Assembly (NCBI RefSeq): GCF_001665625.1
Contig: NZ_LZSY01000053.1
Location: 1 to 64,000 of the forward strand
Reading direction: 5' to 3'
DNA length: 64,000 nucleotides
From: Mycolicibacterium peregrinum
GTDB taxonomy: Bacteria > Actinomycetota > Actinomycetes > Mycobacteriales > Mycobacteriaceae
Below are positions 19,416-27,748 of this stretch, in pieces. Position 1 is the first letter of the stretch, and each line of letters begins with the position of its first letter. The position numbers were made by a program, and so were the translations under genes. The notes beneath the pieces were generated by a model. It did no database searches, was not told the DNA's origin, and saw nothing but the letters and a program-made list of their open reading frames with translations.

Positions 19416-20015
19416 TCAACCCCGGTATGGCGGATAGTACTGCGGAGCAACTGGATCCTGCTTCGCCTGGATCCAGGCTTTCGTCGAGGGCAGCATCGTC
19501 AGGACCAGCGTTCCGATCGGGAAGGCGAAGTCCAGCAATGCGATTGTGACGATGGCGCCCGCGCTGGGTTCGGCGTTGGTGAATCCTTCGATCAGAAAGA
19601 GCGCACCGGCCAGCATGATCGCGGCACATCCGGCGGCGATGATCCCGCGGCTGATTGCCTTGCGTCGCCACAGCTGTATCGCTCCGGTCACGAGTGCCAG
19701 TCCGGAGGCGATACACAACAGAGCAACCGTGGCAGCCGGCACCTCGGAACGATGCCTGCTGATCACCGCGACCATGATCAGGATGCCCAGGACGAGTCCG
19801 GCCAGTCCGCCCAGTAGCGCCAGGATGGCGGCGATGGTCCCAGTCGCCGCGCTCGGGTTGCTCGGCGGCGCCGACTGATGGGCGCTCGGGTAGCTGGGTT
19901 GGCCGAACCCGGGCTGGTGGGAGAAGACGGGCGGCGGCGTCTCGAAAACGGGCTGTTGTGAGAAGGCCGGTTGTTCCGGCATTCCCTGATCGAAGGGACC
20001 GCTGGGAAACGTCAC
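19416..20015 (-). CDS. Proline-rich four-helix membrane protein, array copy 4
   Basis: From the GTG at 20015 (VTFPSGPFDQGMPEQP) the product has 199 residues: a Pro/Gln-rich head of about 55 residues, four membrane helices (AAILALLGGLAGLVLGILIM is the first) and the shared ending FPIGTLVLTMLPSTKAWI followed by QAKQDPVAPQYYPPY. The ending is conserved with copies 1-3 at both protein and DNA level. Separated by 59 bases from copy 5. Function unknown. Confidence 0.8.
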   Translation of the reverse strand: MTFPSGPFDQGMPEQPAFSQQPVFETPPPVFSHQPGFGQPSYPSAHQSAPPSNPSAATGTIAAILALLGGLAGLVLGILIMVAVISRHRSEVPAATVALLCIASGLALVTGAIQLWRRKAISRGIIAAGCAAIMLAGALFLIEGFTNAEPSAGAIVTIALLDFAFPIGTLVLTMLPSTKAWIQAKQDPVAPQYYPPYRG

Positions 20016-20113
20016 AGATCCCCCCGGAGTCTCAAAGGCTGACAGGGCCCAGCCTATCTGGACTGCCGAGGGCACAGTGCCAGTGTCGTTCGCGCAGCCC
20101 GAGCCCGTCGGCG

Positions 20114-20659
20114 TCAGGTCGCGGCAACCAGGTCCTGTTTCGCCCGGATCCACGCCGCGGTCGACGGGAGCAATGCCACCACGAGGGTGGCGATCGGCAG
20201 AATCAGACTCAGGATCGCCAGTCCGCTGATGGCGTAGGACCCGTAGCGGGCTGTCGTGGCCAGACTCAGTCCGAGGCTGATCAGGCTGCCGAGGATGATC
20301 AATACGCAGCCGCTGACGATCAGTCGGCGTCCGATCATCTTGCGTCGCACCAGCGCCACGGTGCCGGCCAGAAGCAGGATTCCGCAGACGACGCTCAGCA
20401 GCGTCGCGAGGACGGTCAACGCCAGCGCACCGGGGGTTCTGAGGGCCAAAGTCCGTAGGCCCGCGTCTCCTGCCAGTGCGGCCAGACCGCTCAGCCCGAT
20501 GATGCCGTTGCTGAGAGTCAGCAGTGCACCGATCCCGGACAGGACAGCAGTGATGATCGCTGTGAGCGCGCCCGGCGCGGCCTCCGGTTGGCCCTCGGAT
20601 CGGGATTCGACGAGCGCGGACTCGGGGTGTTGCCCCTCGGATCCGTGGGGAGAGGTCAC
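20114..20659 (-). CDS. Four-helix membrane protein, array copy 3 (short head)
   Basis: From the GTG at 20659 (VTSPHGSEGQHPESAL) the product has 181 residues. The N-terminal head is short and not proline-repeat rich, unlike its neighbours, and the C-terminus stops after AWIRAKQDLVAAT without the PQPYPPY tail. Four membrane helices are predicted (TAIITAVLSGIGALL; VLATLLSVVCGILLL; RLIVSGCVLIILGSLI; LPIATLVVALLPS). It is a reduced member of the array. Start less certain: an upstream frame to 20734 is open. Confidence 0.74.
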   Translation of the reverse strand: MTSPHGSEGQHPESALVESRSEGQPEAAPGALTAIITAVLSGIGALLTLSNGIIGLSGLAALAGDAGLRTLALRTPGALALTVLATLLSVVCGILLLAGTVALVRRKMIGRRLIVSGCVLIILGSLISLGLSLATTARYGSYAISGLAILSLILPIATLVVALLPSTAAWIRAKQDLVAAT

Positions 20660-20699
20660 TGCTGCTCCGATCGTGGGTGGTTGGTGGGGGTGTACGGAA

Positions 20700-21335
20700 T
20701 CAGCCCGGGTACGGCGGATACGGCTGGGGCGCAATCGGATTCTGCTTCGCCTGGATCCATGCAGCTGTCGACGGCAGTAGTACCAGCACGAGAGTCGCGA
20801 TCGGGAAGATCACACCCACGAGATCCGCAGCGACGCCGCGGTCGTACTCATAGTCCGCGATCGCCGACGGCGTCCAGGTGAGATTGATCAGGGTGCTCAG
20901 AATGGATGCCGAACAGCCTGCGGCCACGAGCCACCGCCCAATCATCTTGCGTAGCAACAACGTAACCGTCCCGATCAGAAGCAGCACTCCGGCAACGATG
21001 TTCAGCCCCGTGATGGCGACCAGAGGTGTCCATGCGCTTCGGGCAGCATCGGACGTTTCGCCTATCAGTATCGAAAGCCCGAAGGCCATGAAGAGGCCCC
21101 CTACAACGTTCGCCAAGCCGCCGAGGCCCGCAAGGACACCCGCGATGATGCCGGTGACCCCACTCGGGGGCACCGGGGCTGAGGGCGGCATGCCATAGGG
21201 CTGTTGCGGGTAGCCCGGCGGCGGATAGCCGGGTTGCTGCGGGTAGCCGGGCTGCGGCGGCGGGTAGCCAGGCTGCTGCGGATAGCCGGGCTGGCCGGGA
21301 AGCCCCTGACCGTACGGCCCATTGGGATACATCAC
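20700..21335 (-). CDS. Proline-rich four-helix membrane protein, array copy 2
   Basis: A 211-residue protein with GTG at 21335 or ATG at 21332. Residues 6-50 consist of PGYPQQPGYPPP-type tandem repeats, a strongly repetitive head. Four membrane helices follow and the shared ending FPIATLVLVLLPSTAAWI, then QAKQNPIAPQPYPPYPG. The ending closely matches copies 1 and 4. It starts 88 bases from the end of copy 1 on the same strand. Function unknown; Pro-rich heads of this kind are common in mycobacterial membrane proteins near cell-wall genes. Confidence 0.82.
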   Translation of the reverse strand: MMYPNGPYGQGLPGQPGYPQQPGYPPPQPGYPQQPGYPPPGYPQQPYGMPPSAPVPPSGVTGIIAGVLAGLGGLANVVGGLFMAFGLSILIGETSDAARSAWTPLVAITGLNIVAGVLLLIGTVTLLLRKMIGRWLVAAGCSASILSTLINLTWTPSAIADYEYDRGVAADLVGVIFPIATLVLVLLPSTAAWIQAKQNPIAPQPYPPYPG

Positions 21336-21422
21336 GGTTCCCCCGACCCTCGAAGTTTTACAGGCTCACCATATTCCGGTTTGGGTGACTCAGAGCGGCT
21401 TTGGCTTCAGGTCGGCTTCGGG

Positions 21423-22031
21423 TCAACCCCAGCCCGGGTGCTGTGGGTAGGGCTGGGGCGCAACTGGATTCTGTGCGGCTTCGATCCACGCGGTCGTCGA
21501 CGGCACCAGGGCCAACACCATGGTCACGATGGGGAAGACGGTCCCCACCACAGCGAAGATCTCACGGGCGTGGTAGCCGTAGGACGACGCTTCGGCAGCG
21601 GTCACGCCGAAGATGAGCAGGGTGCTCACGATCGCCAGCGCGCACGACCCGACCACGAGCCATCGGCCTCGCATCTGCCGTTCGCGCAGCTTCACCGCTC
21701 CGATGGCGCACATCACTCCGAAGGCGGCATTGAGCGCGGTCACGATGATCAGAAACGCGAGCTCGGCACCGGAGCCGCTGGAGCTGGTGGCCCATGCGGC
21801 GACTGCGATCGCCGCCAGAACGCTGGTCCCGATGCCTGCAACAGCGCCGAGCGCCGCGAACACGGCCGCGGTGATCCCCGTGGCCCCGCTGGGTTCCACG
21901 GACGGTCCTGCGCTGGGCTGTTGTTGCGGATGGCTGAAGAGGGGTGGCAATGGCTGTTGCGTGTAACTGGGCTCCGGATAGCCGGACTGGTCGGGGAACT
22001 CCTGGCCGAAGGGCGAATTGGGATAGGTCAC
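21423..22031 (-). CDS. Proline-rich four-helix membrane protein, array copy 1
   Basis: A 202-residue protein starting VTYPNSPFGQEFPDQS. The head of about 45 residues is Pro/Gln-rich; four membrane helices follow, and the shared ending is FPIVTMVLALVPSTTAWI, then EAAQNPVAPQPYPQHPGWG. It is the first gene of the five-copy minus-strand array and is divergent from rpsF across about 156 bases. Function unknown. Confidence 0.82.
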   Translation of the reverse strand: MTYPNSPFGQEFPDQSGYPEPSYTQQPLPPLFSHPQQQPSAGPSVEPSGATGITAAVFAALGAVAGIGTSVLAAIAVAAWATSSSGSGAELAFLIIVTALNAAFGVMCAIGAVKLRERQMRGRWLVVGSCALAIVSTLLIFGVTAAEASSYGYHAREIFAVVGTVFPIVTMVLALVPSTTAWIEAAQNPVAPQPYPQHPGWG

Positions 22032-22136
22032 AGATCCCCTCGATCTTGACGTCGGATGGCCCGCATCGTACGGATTTCGCAGATCAGGGCTATTTCCGGT
22101 AGCCTAACCCGGTTGCCGACGCAGGCGACCCTCCTG

Positions 22137-22154
22137 CCACGGAATTCGCCGTGG
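22137..22154 (+). promoter_or_regulatory. Small hairpin in the rpsF leader
   Basis: CCACGG and CCGTGG (22137-22142 and 22149-22154) form a perfect six-base stem with a six-base loop, 33 bases before the rpsF start. rpsF/rpsR operons of many bacteria carry an S6:S18-binding mRNA leader; this hairpin could be part of one, but I could not fit the full known motif. Confidence 0.25.
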
Positions 22155-22187
22155 CCGTACACGACCAGAGGAGGTGATGAGGTTCTA

Positions 22188-22478
22188 ATGCGTCCATACG
22201 AAATCATGGTCATTCTCGACCCCACACTTGACGAGCGCACCGTAGCTCCGTCGTTGGAGACGTTCCTGAACGTCATCCGCAAGGATGGCGGTTCTGTCGA
22301 CAAGGTCGACATCTGGGGACGCCGCCGGCTGGCCTACGAGATTGCCAAGCACGCCGAGGGCATCTACGCCGTTGTCGACGTCAAGGCTGAACCGGCCACT
22401 GTGTCCGAGCTCGACCGTCAGCTCAACCTGAACGAGTCCGTGCTGCGGACCAAGGTGATGCGGACCGACAAGCACTAA
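22188..22478 (+). CDS. rpsF: 30S ribosomal protein bS6
   Basis: The 96-residue protein [18 protein letters not shown] matches mycobacterial bS6, which pairs with bS18 on the 30S platform. The ATG at 22188 is preceded by a strong GAGGAGGTGATGAGG ribosome binding region. It is the first gene of the conserved rpsF-ssb-rpsR-rplI operon. An open frame extending upstream to 22056 lacks homology and contains the leader, so it is rejected. Confidence 0.97.
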   Translation: MRPYEIMVILDPTLDERTVAPSLETFLNVIRKDGGSVDKVDIWGRRRLAYEIAKHAEGIYAVVDVKAEPATVSELDRQLNLNESVLRTKVMRTDKH

Positions 22479-22547
22479 AGGCTGTCAGTCGTCGGCGGGG
22501 CTACGTAGGCTTCGCGCAAACGGACATGCCTATCCCAGGAGGATCTC

Positions 22548-23051
22548 GTGGCTGGTGACACCACCATCACAGTTGTCGGAAACCTGACCGCTGACCCGGA
22601 ACTGCGTTTCACTCCGTCAGGCGCAGCAGTCGCCAACTTCACCGTCGCCTCGACGCCGAGGATGTTCGATCGGCAGAGCAACGAGTGGAAGGACGGCGAG
22701 GCGCTGTTCCTGCGGTGCAACATCTGGCGTGAGGCGGCCGAGAACGTGGCCGAGAGCCTCACCCGGGGTTCGCGGGTGATCGTCACCGGCCGGCTCAAGC
22801 AGCGTTCCTTCGAAACCCGCGAGGGTGAGAAGCGCACCGTTGTCGAGGTCGAGGTCGACGAGATCGGTCCGTCCCTGCGCTACGCCACGGCCAAGGTCAA
22901 CAAGGCCAGCCGTAGTGGCGGCGGCGGTGGTGGTGGCTTCGGTGGTGGTGGCGGCGGAGGTTCGCGCCAGGCCGAGCCCAAGGACGATCCGTGGGGCAGT
23001 GCGCCGGCGTCGGGCTCCTTCAGTGGAGCCGACGACGAGCCGCCGTTCTGA
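22548..23051 (+). CDS. ssb: Single-stranded DNA-binding protein
   Basis: A 167-residue SSB. The OB fold covers residues 1-110 ([35 protein letters not shown]). The linker has a Gly-rich run around residues 122-145 and the C-terminus ends in the acidic tip DDEPPF, which recruits partner proteins such as exonucleases and primase-associated factors. The GTG start follows an AGGAGG site. Position and length match Rv0054. Confidence 0.97.
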   Translation: MAGDTTITVVGNLTADPELRFTPSGAAVANFTVASTPRMFDRQSNEWKDGEALFLRCNIWREAAENVAESLTRGSRVIVTGRLKQRSFETREGEKRTVVEVEVDEIGPSLRYATAKVNKASRSGGGGGGGFGGGGGGGSRQAEPKDDPWGSAPASGSFSGADDEPPF

Positions 23052-23086
23052 TCAACAACGAAATTTTTGCAAGGAAGAGATAACCA

Positions 23087-23350
23087 ATGGCCAAGTCGAA
23101 TACCAAGCGGCGGCCGGCACCGGAAAAGCCGGTCAAGACCCGCAAGTGCGTGTTCTGCTCCAAGAAGGGCAAGGGGCAGATCATCGATTACAAGGACACC
23201 GCGCTGCTGCGCACCTACATCAGCGAGCGCGGCAAGATCCGTGCCCGCCGGGTGACCGGCAACTGCGTCCAGCACCAGCGCGACGTTGCCGTCGCGGTGA
23301 AGAATGCCCGCGAGGTGGCTCTGCTGCCGTTCGGCTCGTCGACGCGGTAG
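23087..23350 (+). CDS. rpsR: 30S ribosomal protein bS18 (zinc-type, Cys-containing)
   Basis: An 87-residue bS18 starting [19 protein letters not shown]. It keeps CVFC and a later Cys in RRVTGNC, the Cys-containing form that binds zinc, as in Rv0055 (rpsR1), in contrast to the Cys-free paralogue used under zinc limitation. A four-residue stretch KGKGQ after the CxxC makes it slightly longer than the M. tuberculosis protein as remembered. Third gene of the operon; a good AAGGAAGAGATAACC site precedes the ATG. Confidence 0.96.
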   Translation: MAKSNTKRRPAPEKPVKTRKCVFCSKKGKGQIIDYKDTALLRTYISERGKIRARRVTGNCVQHQRDVAVAVKNAREVALLPFGSSTR

Positions 23351-23361
23351 GGGGCAGACCA

Positions 23362-23817
23362 ATGAAGCTGATTCTCACCGCTGAAGTTGAGCACCTGGGC
23401 GTCGCAGGCGACGTCGTCGAGGTCAAGGACGGCTACGGCCGTAACTACCTGCTGCCCCGTGGGCTGGGCATCGTGGCCTCCCGTGGCGCCGAGCGCCAGG
23501 CCGAGGAGATCCGCCGGGCCCGCGAGGCCAAGTCGATCCGCGGCGTCGAGCACGCCAACGAGCTCAAGACCGCGCTCGAAGGTCTGGGCGAGGTGTCGCT
23601 GCCGGTTCACGCCGCTGCCGACACCGGCAAGCTGTTTGGTTCGGTCACCGCGGCTGACGTCGTCGCTGTGATCAAGAAGGCCGGCGGCCCGAACCTGGAC
23701 AAGCGCACGGTGCAGCTGCCCAAGGCGCATATCAAGTCGGTCGGCACGCATCCGGTCACCGTGAAGCTTCACACCGGCGTCGAAGCCAAGGTGTCGCTGA
23801 ACGTCGTCGCTGAGTGA
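23362..23817 (+). CDS. rplI: 50S ribosomal protein bL9
   Basis: A 151-residue bL9: N-terminal RNA-binding domain ([20 protein letters not shown], with the family signature [13 protein letters not shown]), a long connecting helix (residues 45-75) and the C-terminal domain ending KVSLNVVAE. The start is 11 bases after the rpsR stop. Last gene of the operon and followed by a terminator. Confidence 0.97.
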   Translation: MKLILTAEVEHLGVAGDVVEVKDGYGRNYLLPRGLGIVASRGAERQAEEIRRAREAKSIRGVEHANELKTALEGLGEVSLPVHAAADTGKLFGSVTAADVVAVIKKAGGPNLDKRTVQLPKAHIKSVGTHPVTVKLHTGVEAKVSLNVVAE

Positions 23818-23869
23818 GTAAACCCGCCGCGGAGTAATCCGTAGCGGAGCGATTCCGCCGGCACTCAAT

Positions 23870-23910
23870 CGCCCGGGTGGGGACCTGCAAAGGTTTCCAC
23901 CCGGGCGTTT
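23870..23910 (+). terminator. Terminator of the rpsF-ssb-rpsR-rplI operon
   Basis: CGCCCGGGTGG (23870-23880) and CCACCCGGGCG (23897-23907) are perfect 11-base complements; an inner ACCT/AGGT pair extends the stem, and TTT follows. A classical intrinsic terminator, though with a short T-run, about 50 bases after the rplI stop. Confidence 0.85.
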
Positions 23911-24336
23911 GCTGTATCTCTGGCGAACTCGTTGCGGGAAACTCTGGACAGCGAAGCTAACTCGGTGTTAACCCGCCGGGTCCCGGGGCGCAACACAACA
24001 CGCCCGGGACGGCAACCCGGCACGACACGCCGAAGAACTTCCCATACACAAACACTGATAACCCCTATGGCACCCTGACCAGGGAAAACAAAAGATCGCT
24101 CGGGAATGATCCACAGGTTCTCCCCAGAGGCTCAACACCGCGACCGAGACCTATCCCCACACCATCCACAGGTTGATCAACAGGGGTGGTTTCGGGCGGC
24201 TCCAGCAACGTCTACCGTGATGCGTCGCGGCGCCGTCACGAAGCTTTGTCGCCGACGTGTTTTACAGTTGCAGTACCGATTCGAATAAACGTTCGAGCTT
24301 GTCGTGAGGCGGGTCTCGGAAGGGGGTGGGGAGTCC
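23911..24336. other. Gene-free upstream region of dnaB
   Basis: About 425 bases without a convincing gene. It is locally richer in A and T than its surroundings, contains the DnaA-box-like cluster at 24108-24182, and presumably holds the dnaB promoter. M. tuberculosis has a small gene (Rv0057) at this place; no counterpart is evident here. Confidence 0.6.
24108..24182 (+). promoter_or_regulatory. Cluster of four DnaA-box-like nonamers upstream of dnaB
   Basis: Four nonamers on the same strand resemble the DnaA box TTATCCACA: TGATCCACA (24108-24116), CTATCCCCA (24151-24159), CCATCCACA (24162-24170) and TGATCAACA (24174-24182). Two are followed by GG. They lie 155-230 bases before the dnaB start, so DnaA could regulate dnaB or be titrated here. 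Mismatches to consensus make this a candidate only. Confidence 0.45.
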
Positions 24337-26973
24337 GTGGCGGTGGTGGACGACCTGGGGCATCCGGATTCGGAGATGGATGGCCCTCCGCCTGGGGAGG
24401 ACTTCGGCCGGCAGCCGCCGCAGGACATGGCGGCCGAGCAGGCGGTCCTGGGCGGCATGCTGTTGAGCAAGGACGCGATCGCGGACGTCCTCGAGCGTTT
24501 GCGTCCCGGCGACTTCTACCGCCCGGCACACCAGAACGTCTACGACGCGATCCTGGACCTCTACGGCCGGGGTGAGCCCGCCGACGCTGTCACCGTGGCG
24601 GCCGAGCTGGACCGGCGTAGTCTGCTGCGCCGCATCGGCGGGGCGCCGTATCTGCACACGCTGATCTCCACCGTGCCCACTGCGGCCAATGCGGGTTTCT
24701 ACGCCGGCATCGTGGCCGAGAAGGCTCTGCTGCGCCGGTTGGTGGAGGCCGGCACCCGGGTGGTCCAGTACGGCTATGCCGGGGCCGACGGCGCCGATGT
24801 CACGGACGTCGTCGACCGGGCCCAGGCCGAGATCTACGACGTGACCGAACGACGCGCCTCGGAGGACTTCGTCGCGCTCGAAGACCTGCTGCAGCCCACG
24901 ATGGACGAGATCGACGCCATCGCTTCACAGGGCGGTATCTCGCGTGGTGTGCCCACCGGGTTCACCGAATTCGACGAGATCACCAACGGCCTGCACCCCG
25001 GGCAGATGATCATCATCGCGGCCCGTCCTGGTGTCGGAAAGGCACTCGCGCTCGATACCCCGCTCCCGACGCCGAACGGTTGGACCACGATGGGTGACGT
25101 CGCCGTGGGCGACCATCTCATAGGTGCTGACGGTGAGCCCACGCGTGTTGTGGCGGCCACCGAGGTCATGCTTGACCGACCGTGTTTCGAGGTCGAATTC
25201 TCCGACGGCACAGTGATTGTGGCCGATGCCCAGCATCAGTGGCTGACCGAAACGAGAGCCTCGAGGCGATCCGCGCAGGCAGCTGCGACGGGCTACAACC
25301 GTTACAAGAACCAGCGGACATTTGCTGCCGTGCGTACGACCGCGGAGGTCGCCGACAGCTTGCGGTGCGAAACTGCCGACCGTCGACTGAATCATTCGGT
25401 AGTCAATACCGTTGCGCTCCAGAGTGGAGAGCGGGATCTGTTGGTGCCGCCGTACACGTTGGGCGCGTGGCTGGGCGACGGGACCTCAGCCGCCGCGCAG
25501 ATTACGACTGCTGACCCGGAGATCATCGTCCGTATCGAGGCCGACGGATTCATCGCACGAAAGTGGGGCTCTGCGCAATACCGCTACCAGATCCTCCTGG
25601 CGGAAGAGCCTGGGCCGGCGACACGGTCGTGCGTGGTCTGCGGCGCCGACTTCGTGCCGCAGACCAGCCAGGTGCGTACGTGCGGCCGTAGTTGCGGAGG
25701 ACGTGCCCGATTCGTGTCCGAGCCGGTGCCGGCTCCGCAATGCCCGAGATGCGGTGAGGCGTCGTGCGGGTTGCGCCTGTGCCAGGCCTGCCGCAATGCG
25801 GTGGGGACACTGCAGGCACGCCTACGGACGATCGGAGTGTTGGGCGCCAAACATATTCCCGCCGAGTATCTACGGGCGTCTGAGTCCCAGCGGCGTGCAC
25901 TGCTCGCCGGCCTGCTGGATACGGATGGAACGGTTACCGCTGGCGGGGCGGTCCAGTTCGCGGTCACGGACCAGCGACTCGCCCAAGACTTCGCCGAACT
26001 CGTGGTGAGCCTGGGATATAGATGTCAGACATCGACCAAGCGGGTCAATGGTCGCAGCGAGTCGTCGTCGACGTCATTCACCATCACTTTTTCGACGTCT
26101 GATGACGTCTTTGGCCTGCACCGTAAGACGTTGCTGCACAAGGAACGCCGGCATGCTGTCAGCACAGCGCGGTCGAACTCGCGCTTCATTGTGGATGTCC
26201 GTCCCGTAGCGACAGTGCCGGTGCGCTGCGTGGAGGTCGATAACGCCGATCACATGTACTTGGCAAGCCGATCGATGGTGCCGACGCACAACTCCACGCT
26301 GGGGCTGGATTTCATGCGCTCCTGCTCGATCAAGCACCGGATGGCCAGCGTCATCTTCTCGCTGGAAATGAGCAAGTCCGAGATCGTGATGCGACTGCTC
26401 TCGGCCGAGGCGAAAATCAAACTGGCCGATATGCGTTCGGGCCGGATGAGCGACGACGACTGGACGAAGCTTGCCCGCCGGATGAGCGAGATCAGTGAGG
26501 CGCCGCTCTACATCGACGACTCGCCGAACCTGACCATGATGGAGATCCGGGCCAAGGGGCGACGTCTCGCGCAGAAGGCCGATCTGAAGCTGGTCGTCGT
26601 CGACTACATGCAGCTGATGAGCTCCGGCAAGAAGTACGAGTCACGCCAGCAGGAAGTGTCGGACTTCTCCCGAAGCCTCAAACTGATGGCCAAGGAACTC
26701 GAAGTGCCGGTGATCGCGATCAGCCAGCTGAACCGTGGTCCCGAGCAGCGTACCGACAAGCGTCCGCAGGTCTCTGACCTTCGTGAATCCGGGTCGCTGG
26801 AACAGGATGCCGACATGGTGCTGCTGCTGCATCGCCCTGACGCGATCGACCGTGAAGACCCGCGCGGCGGTGAAGCCGACATCATCCTGGGCAAGCACCG
26901 CAACGGTCCTACCGCGAATATCACTGTGGCACACCAGCTTCACTTCTCGCGGTTCACGAATATGGCGCGGTAG
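24337..26973 (+). CDS. dnaB: Replicative DNA helicase DnaB with an in-frame intein
   Basis: The precursor has 878 residues from the GTG at 24337 (VAVVDDLGHP), which follows a G-rich Shine-Dalgarno stretch and matches the M. tuberculosis start as remembered; an in-frame GTG at 24304 would add 11 residues. Residues 1-235 hold the DnaB N-terminal domain and linker and end inside the Walker A motif at ARPGVGK. Residues 236-652 are an intein. Residues 653-878 resume with STLGLDFMRSC and contain Walker B (LVVVDYMQLM), the SQLNRGPEQRTDKRP segment and the DLRESGSLEQDADMV motif. After splicing the helicase would be about 461 residues. Without splicing the P-loop is broken, so splicing is needed for an active replication-fork helicase. 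Confidence 0.97.
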   Translation: MAVVDDLGHPDSEMDGPPPGEDFGRQPPQDMAAEQAVLGGMLLSKDAIADVLERLRPGDFYRPAHQNVYDAILDLYGRGEPADAVTVAAELDRRSLLRRIGGAPYLHTLISTVPTAANAGFYAGIVAEKALLRRLVEAGTRVVQYGYAGADGADVTDVVDRAQAEIYDVTERRASEDFVALEDLLQPTMDEIDAIASQGGISRGVPTGFTEFDEITNGLHPGQMIIIAARPGVGKALALDTPLPTPNGWTTMGDVAVGDHLIGADGEPTRVVAATEVMLDRPCFEVEFSDGTVIVADAQHQWLTETRASRRSAQAAATGYNRYKNQRTFAAVRTTAEVADSLRCETADRRLNHSVVNTVALQSGERDLLVPPYTLGAWLGDGTSAAAQITTADPEIIVRIEADGFIARKWGSAQYRYQILLAEEPGPATRSCVVCGADFVPQTSQVRTCGRSCGGRARFVSEPVPAPQCPRCGEASCGLRLCQACRNAVGTLQARLRTIGVLGAKHIPAEYLRASESQRRALLAGLLDTDGTVTAGGAVQFAVTDQRLAQDFAELVVSLGYRCQTSTKRVNGRSESSSTSFTITFSTSDDVFGLHRKTLLHKERRHAVSTARSNSRFIVDVRPVATVPVRCVEVDNADHMYLASRSMVPTHNSTLGLDFMRSCSIKHRMASVIFSLEMSKSEIVMRLLSAEAKIKLADMRSGRMSDDDWTKLARRMSEISEAPLYIDDSPNLTMMEIRAKGRRLAQKADLKLVVVDYMQLMSSGKKYESRQQEVSDFSRSLKLMAKELEVPVIAISQLNRGPEQRTDKRPQVSDLRESGSLEQDADMVLLLHRPDAIDREDPRGGEADIILGKHRNGPTANITVAHQLHFSRFTNMAR
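25042..26292 (+). other. DnaB intein, class 3 (W-C-T) type, with LAGLIDADG endonuclease
   Basis: 417 residues inserted between Lys and Ser of the P-loop (GVGK|ST). The first residue is Ala, not Cys or Ser, so standard class 1 splicing is impossible. The class 3 motif is present: Trp67 in block B (DAQHQWLTE), Cys396 in block F (RCVEVDNADHMYL) and Thr415 in block G (VPTHN), with the C-extein starting at Ser. Two dodecapeptide endonuclease motifs, LGAWLGDG (about 140-147) and LLAGLLDTDG (287-296), keep their acidic residues D146 and D295, so the homing nuclease may be active. Between them lies a Cys-rich insert with nine Cys at 197-250. Confidence 0.93.
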
Positions 26974-27340
26974 CCGTACACGCGCGCGGCCAATCTGCAA
27001 TGCGATGACAACAACGACGACTGTCGGGGATATCGCTGTCGTCGACCGGACACGGTTGCATCGAAGTGCCGGCCCGCCGGGCCCGGCAAGCGAAGTACAC
27101 CGACAAGCCGCGGTTCTGCCTCACTCGTGCCCAGGCGGCCACAGCAATTCGCAAGCCGAGAACACCGAGAACAATCCCACCACTTTCCGTAGACACTGTC
27201 CTATCAGTTCAAGTGCGCAGAATTGCGGGCTGTGCAGAGCACTCACTGAAGACGGGTAGGCGACTACTCATCCTTCGTTCGTAGAAGCATGCGATCGTGG
27301 GTCTGACCTCAGATCGTGTGTCACCGAACAAGGAGGAGAA
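26974..27340. other. Gene-free stretch after dnaB
   Basis: 367 bases with only short, unconvincing open frames on either strand. Composition is less GC-biased than the flanking core genes, marking the change from conserved core to accessory region. No terminator with a T-tract was seen after dnaB. Confidence 0.5.
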
Positions 27341-27610
27341 ATGGCCACCGCAAAACGCACAGTGGACCTCGACACCGCCGAGTTTGAAGTTTTCCAACTG
27401 GATCTCGACGAGGCGGAAAGATCAGCATTTCTCGGTGATCCGACCGGTTTCATTCGTGAGCTTCTGGGCGAGGAACACGTGGTCAACCGCGTTCTGATCG
27501 ATACCGCGATCATGAACGGGGTATGCGCGGGAGGGACATGGGAGCTCAGACATGTCCTGTCAGGGCCCGGTAAGTCCACCCACATGCTTTTCTGCATCAA
27601 CCCAGTTTGA
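27341..27610 (+). CDS. Small protein with NHLP-like leader, possible RiPP precursor
   Basis: An 89-residue protein preceded by a near-ideal AAGGAGGAGAA ribosome binding site. Residues about 18-50 (LDLDEAERSAFLGDPTGF, then IRELLGEEH) are acidic and helical, and resemble the DP-x-FL-x-LG pattern of nitrile-hydratase-like leader peptides. The last 30 residues are different: VCAGGTWELRHVLSGPGK followed by STHMLFCINPV, with two Cys about 22 residues apart. Such a leader-plus-core layout is what a ribosomally made, modified peptide looks like, but no modifying enzyme is adjacent. It may equally be a small structural protein. The family is not recognised. The next gene encodes a WD40 protein. Confidence 0.6.
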   Translation: MATAKRTVDLDTAEFEVFQLDLDEAERSAFLGDPTGFIRELLGEEHVVNRVLIDTAIMNGVCAGGTWELRHVLSGPGKSTHMLFCINPV

Positions 27611-27748
27611 GTCGCTGGCCGAACCAGAATTCCGCGCTCGTTACCGGGAAATTCGGCCATGAATTGTGGATGCATCGATCGATTCGAGTAGCCCGCTACT
27701 CGTGGCCAACCCGGACCCCGCGTTTAGCGTTACGGGTGACTTCCAAGA

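Noticed and set aside
26954..27196. 80-codon minus-strand frame after dnaB
   Set aside because: Arg/Cys-rich without family similarity, overlaps the end of dnaB and lacks a good ribosome binding site.
27685..27702. Hairpin CGAGTAG-cccg-CTACTCG before the WD40 gene
   Set aside because: A seven-base stem without a T-tract; could be a weak terminator of the 89-aa gene but not strong enough to list as one.
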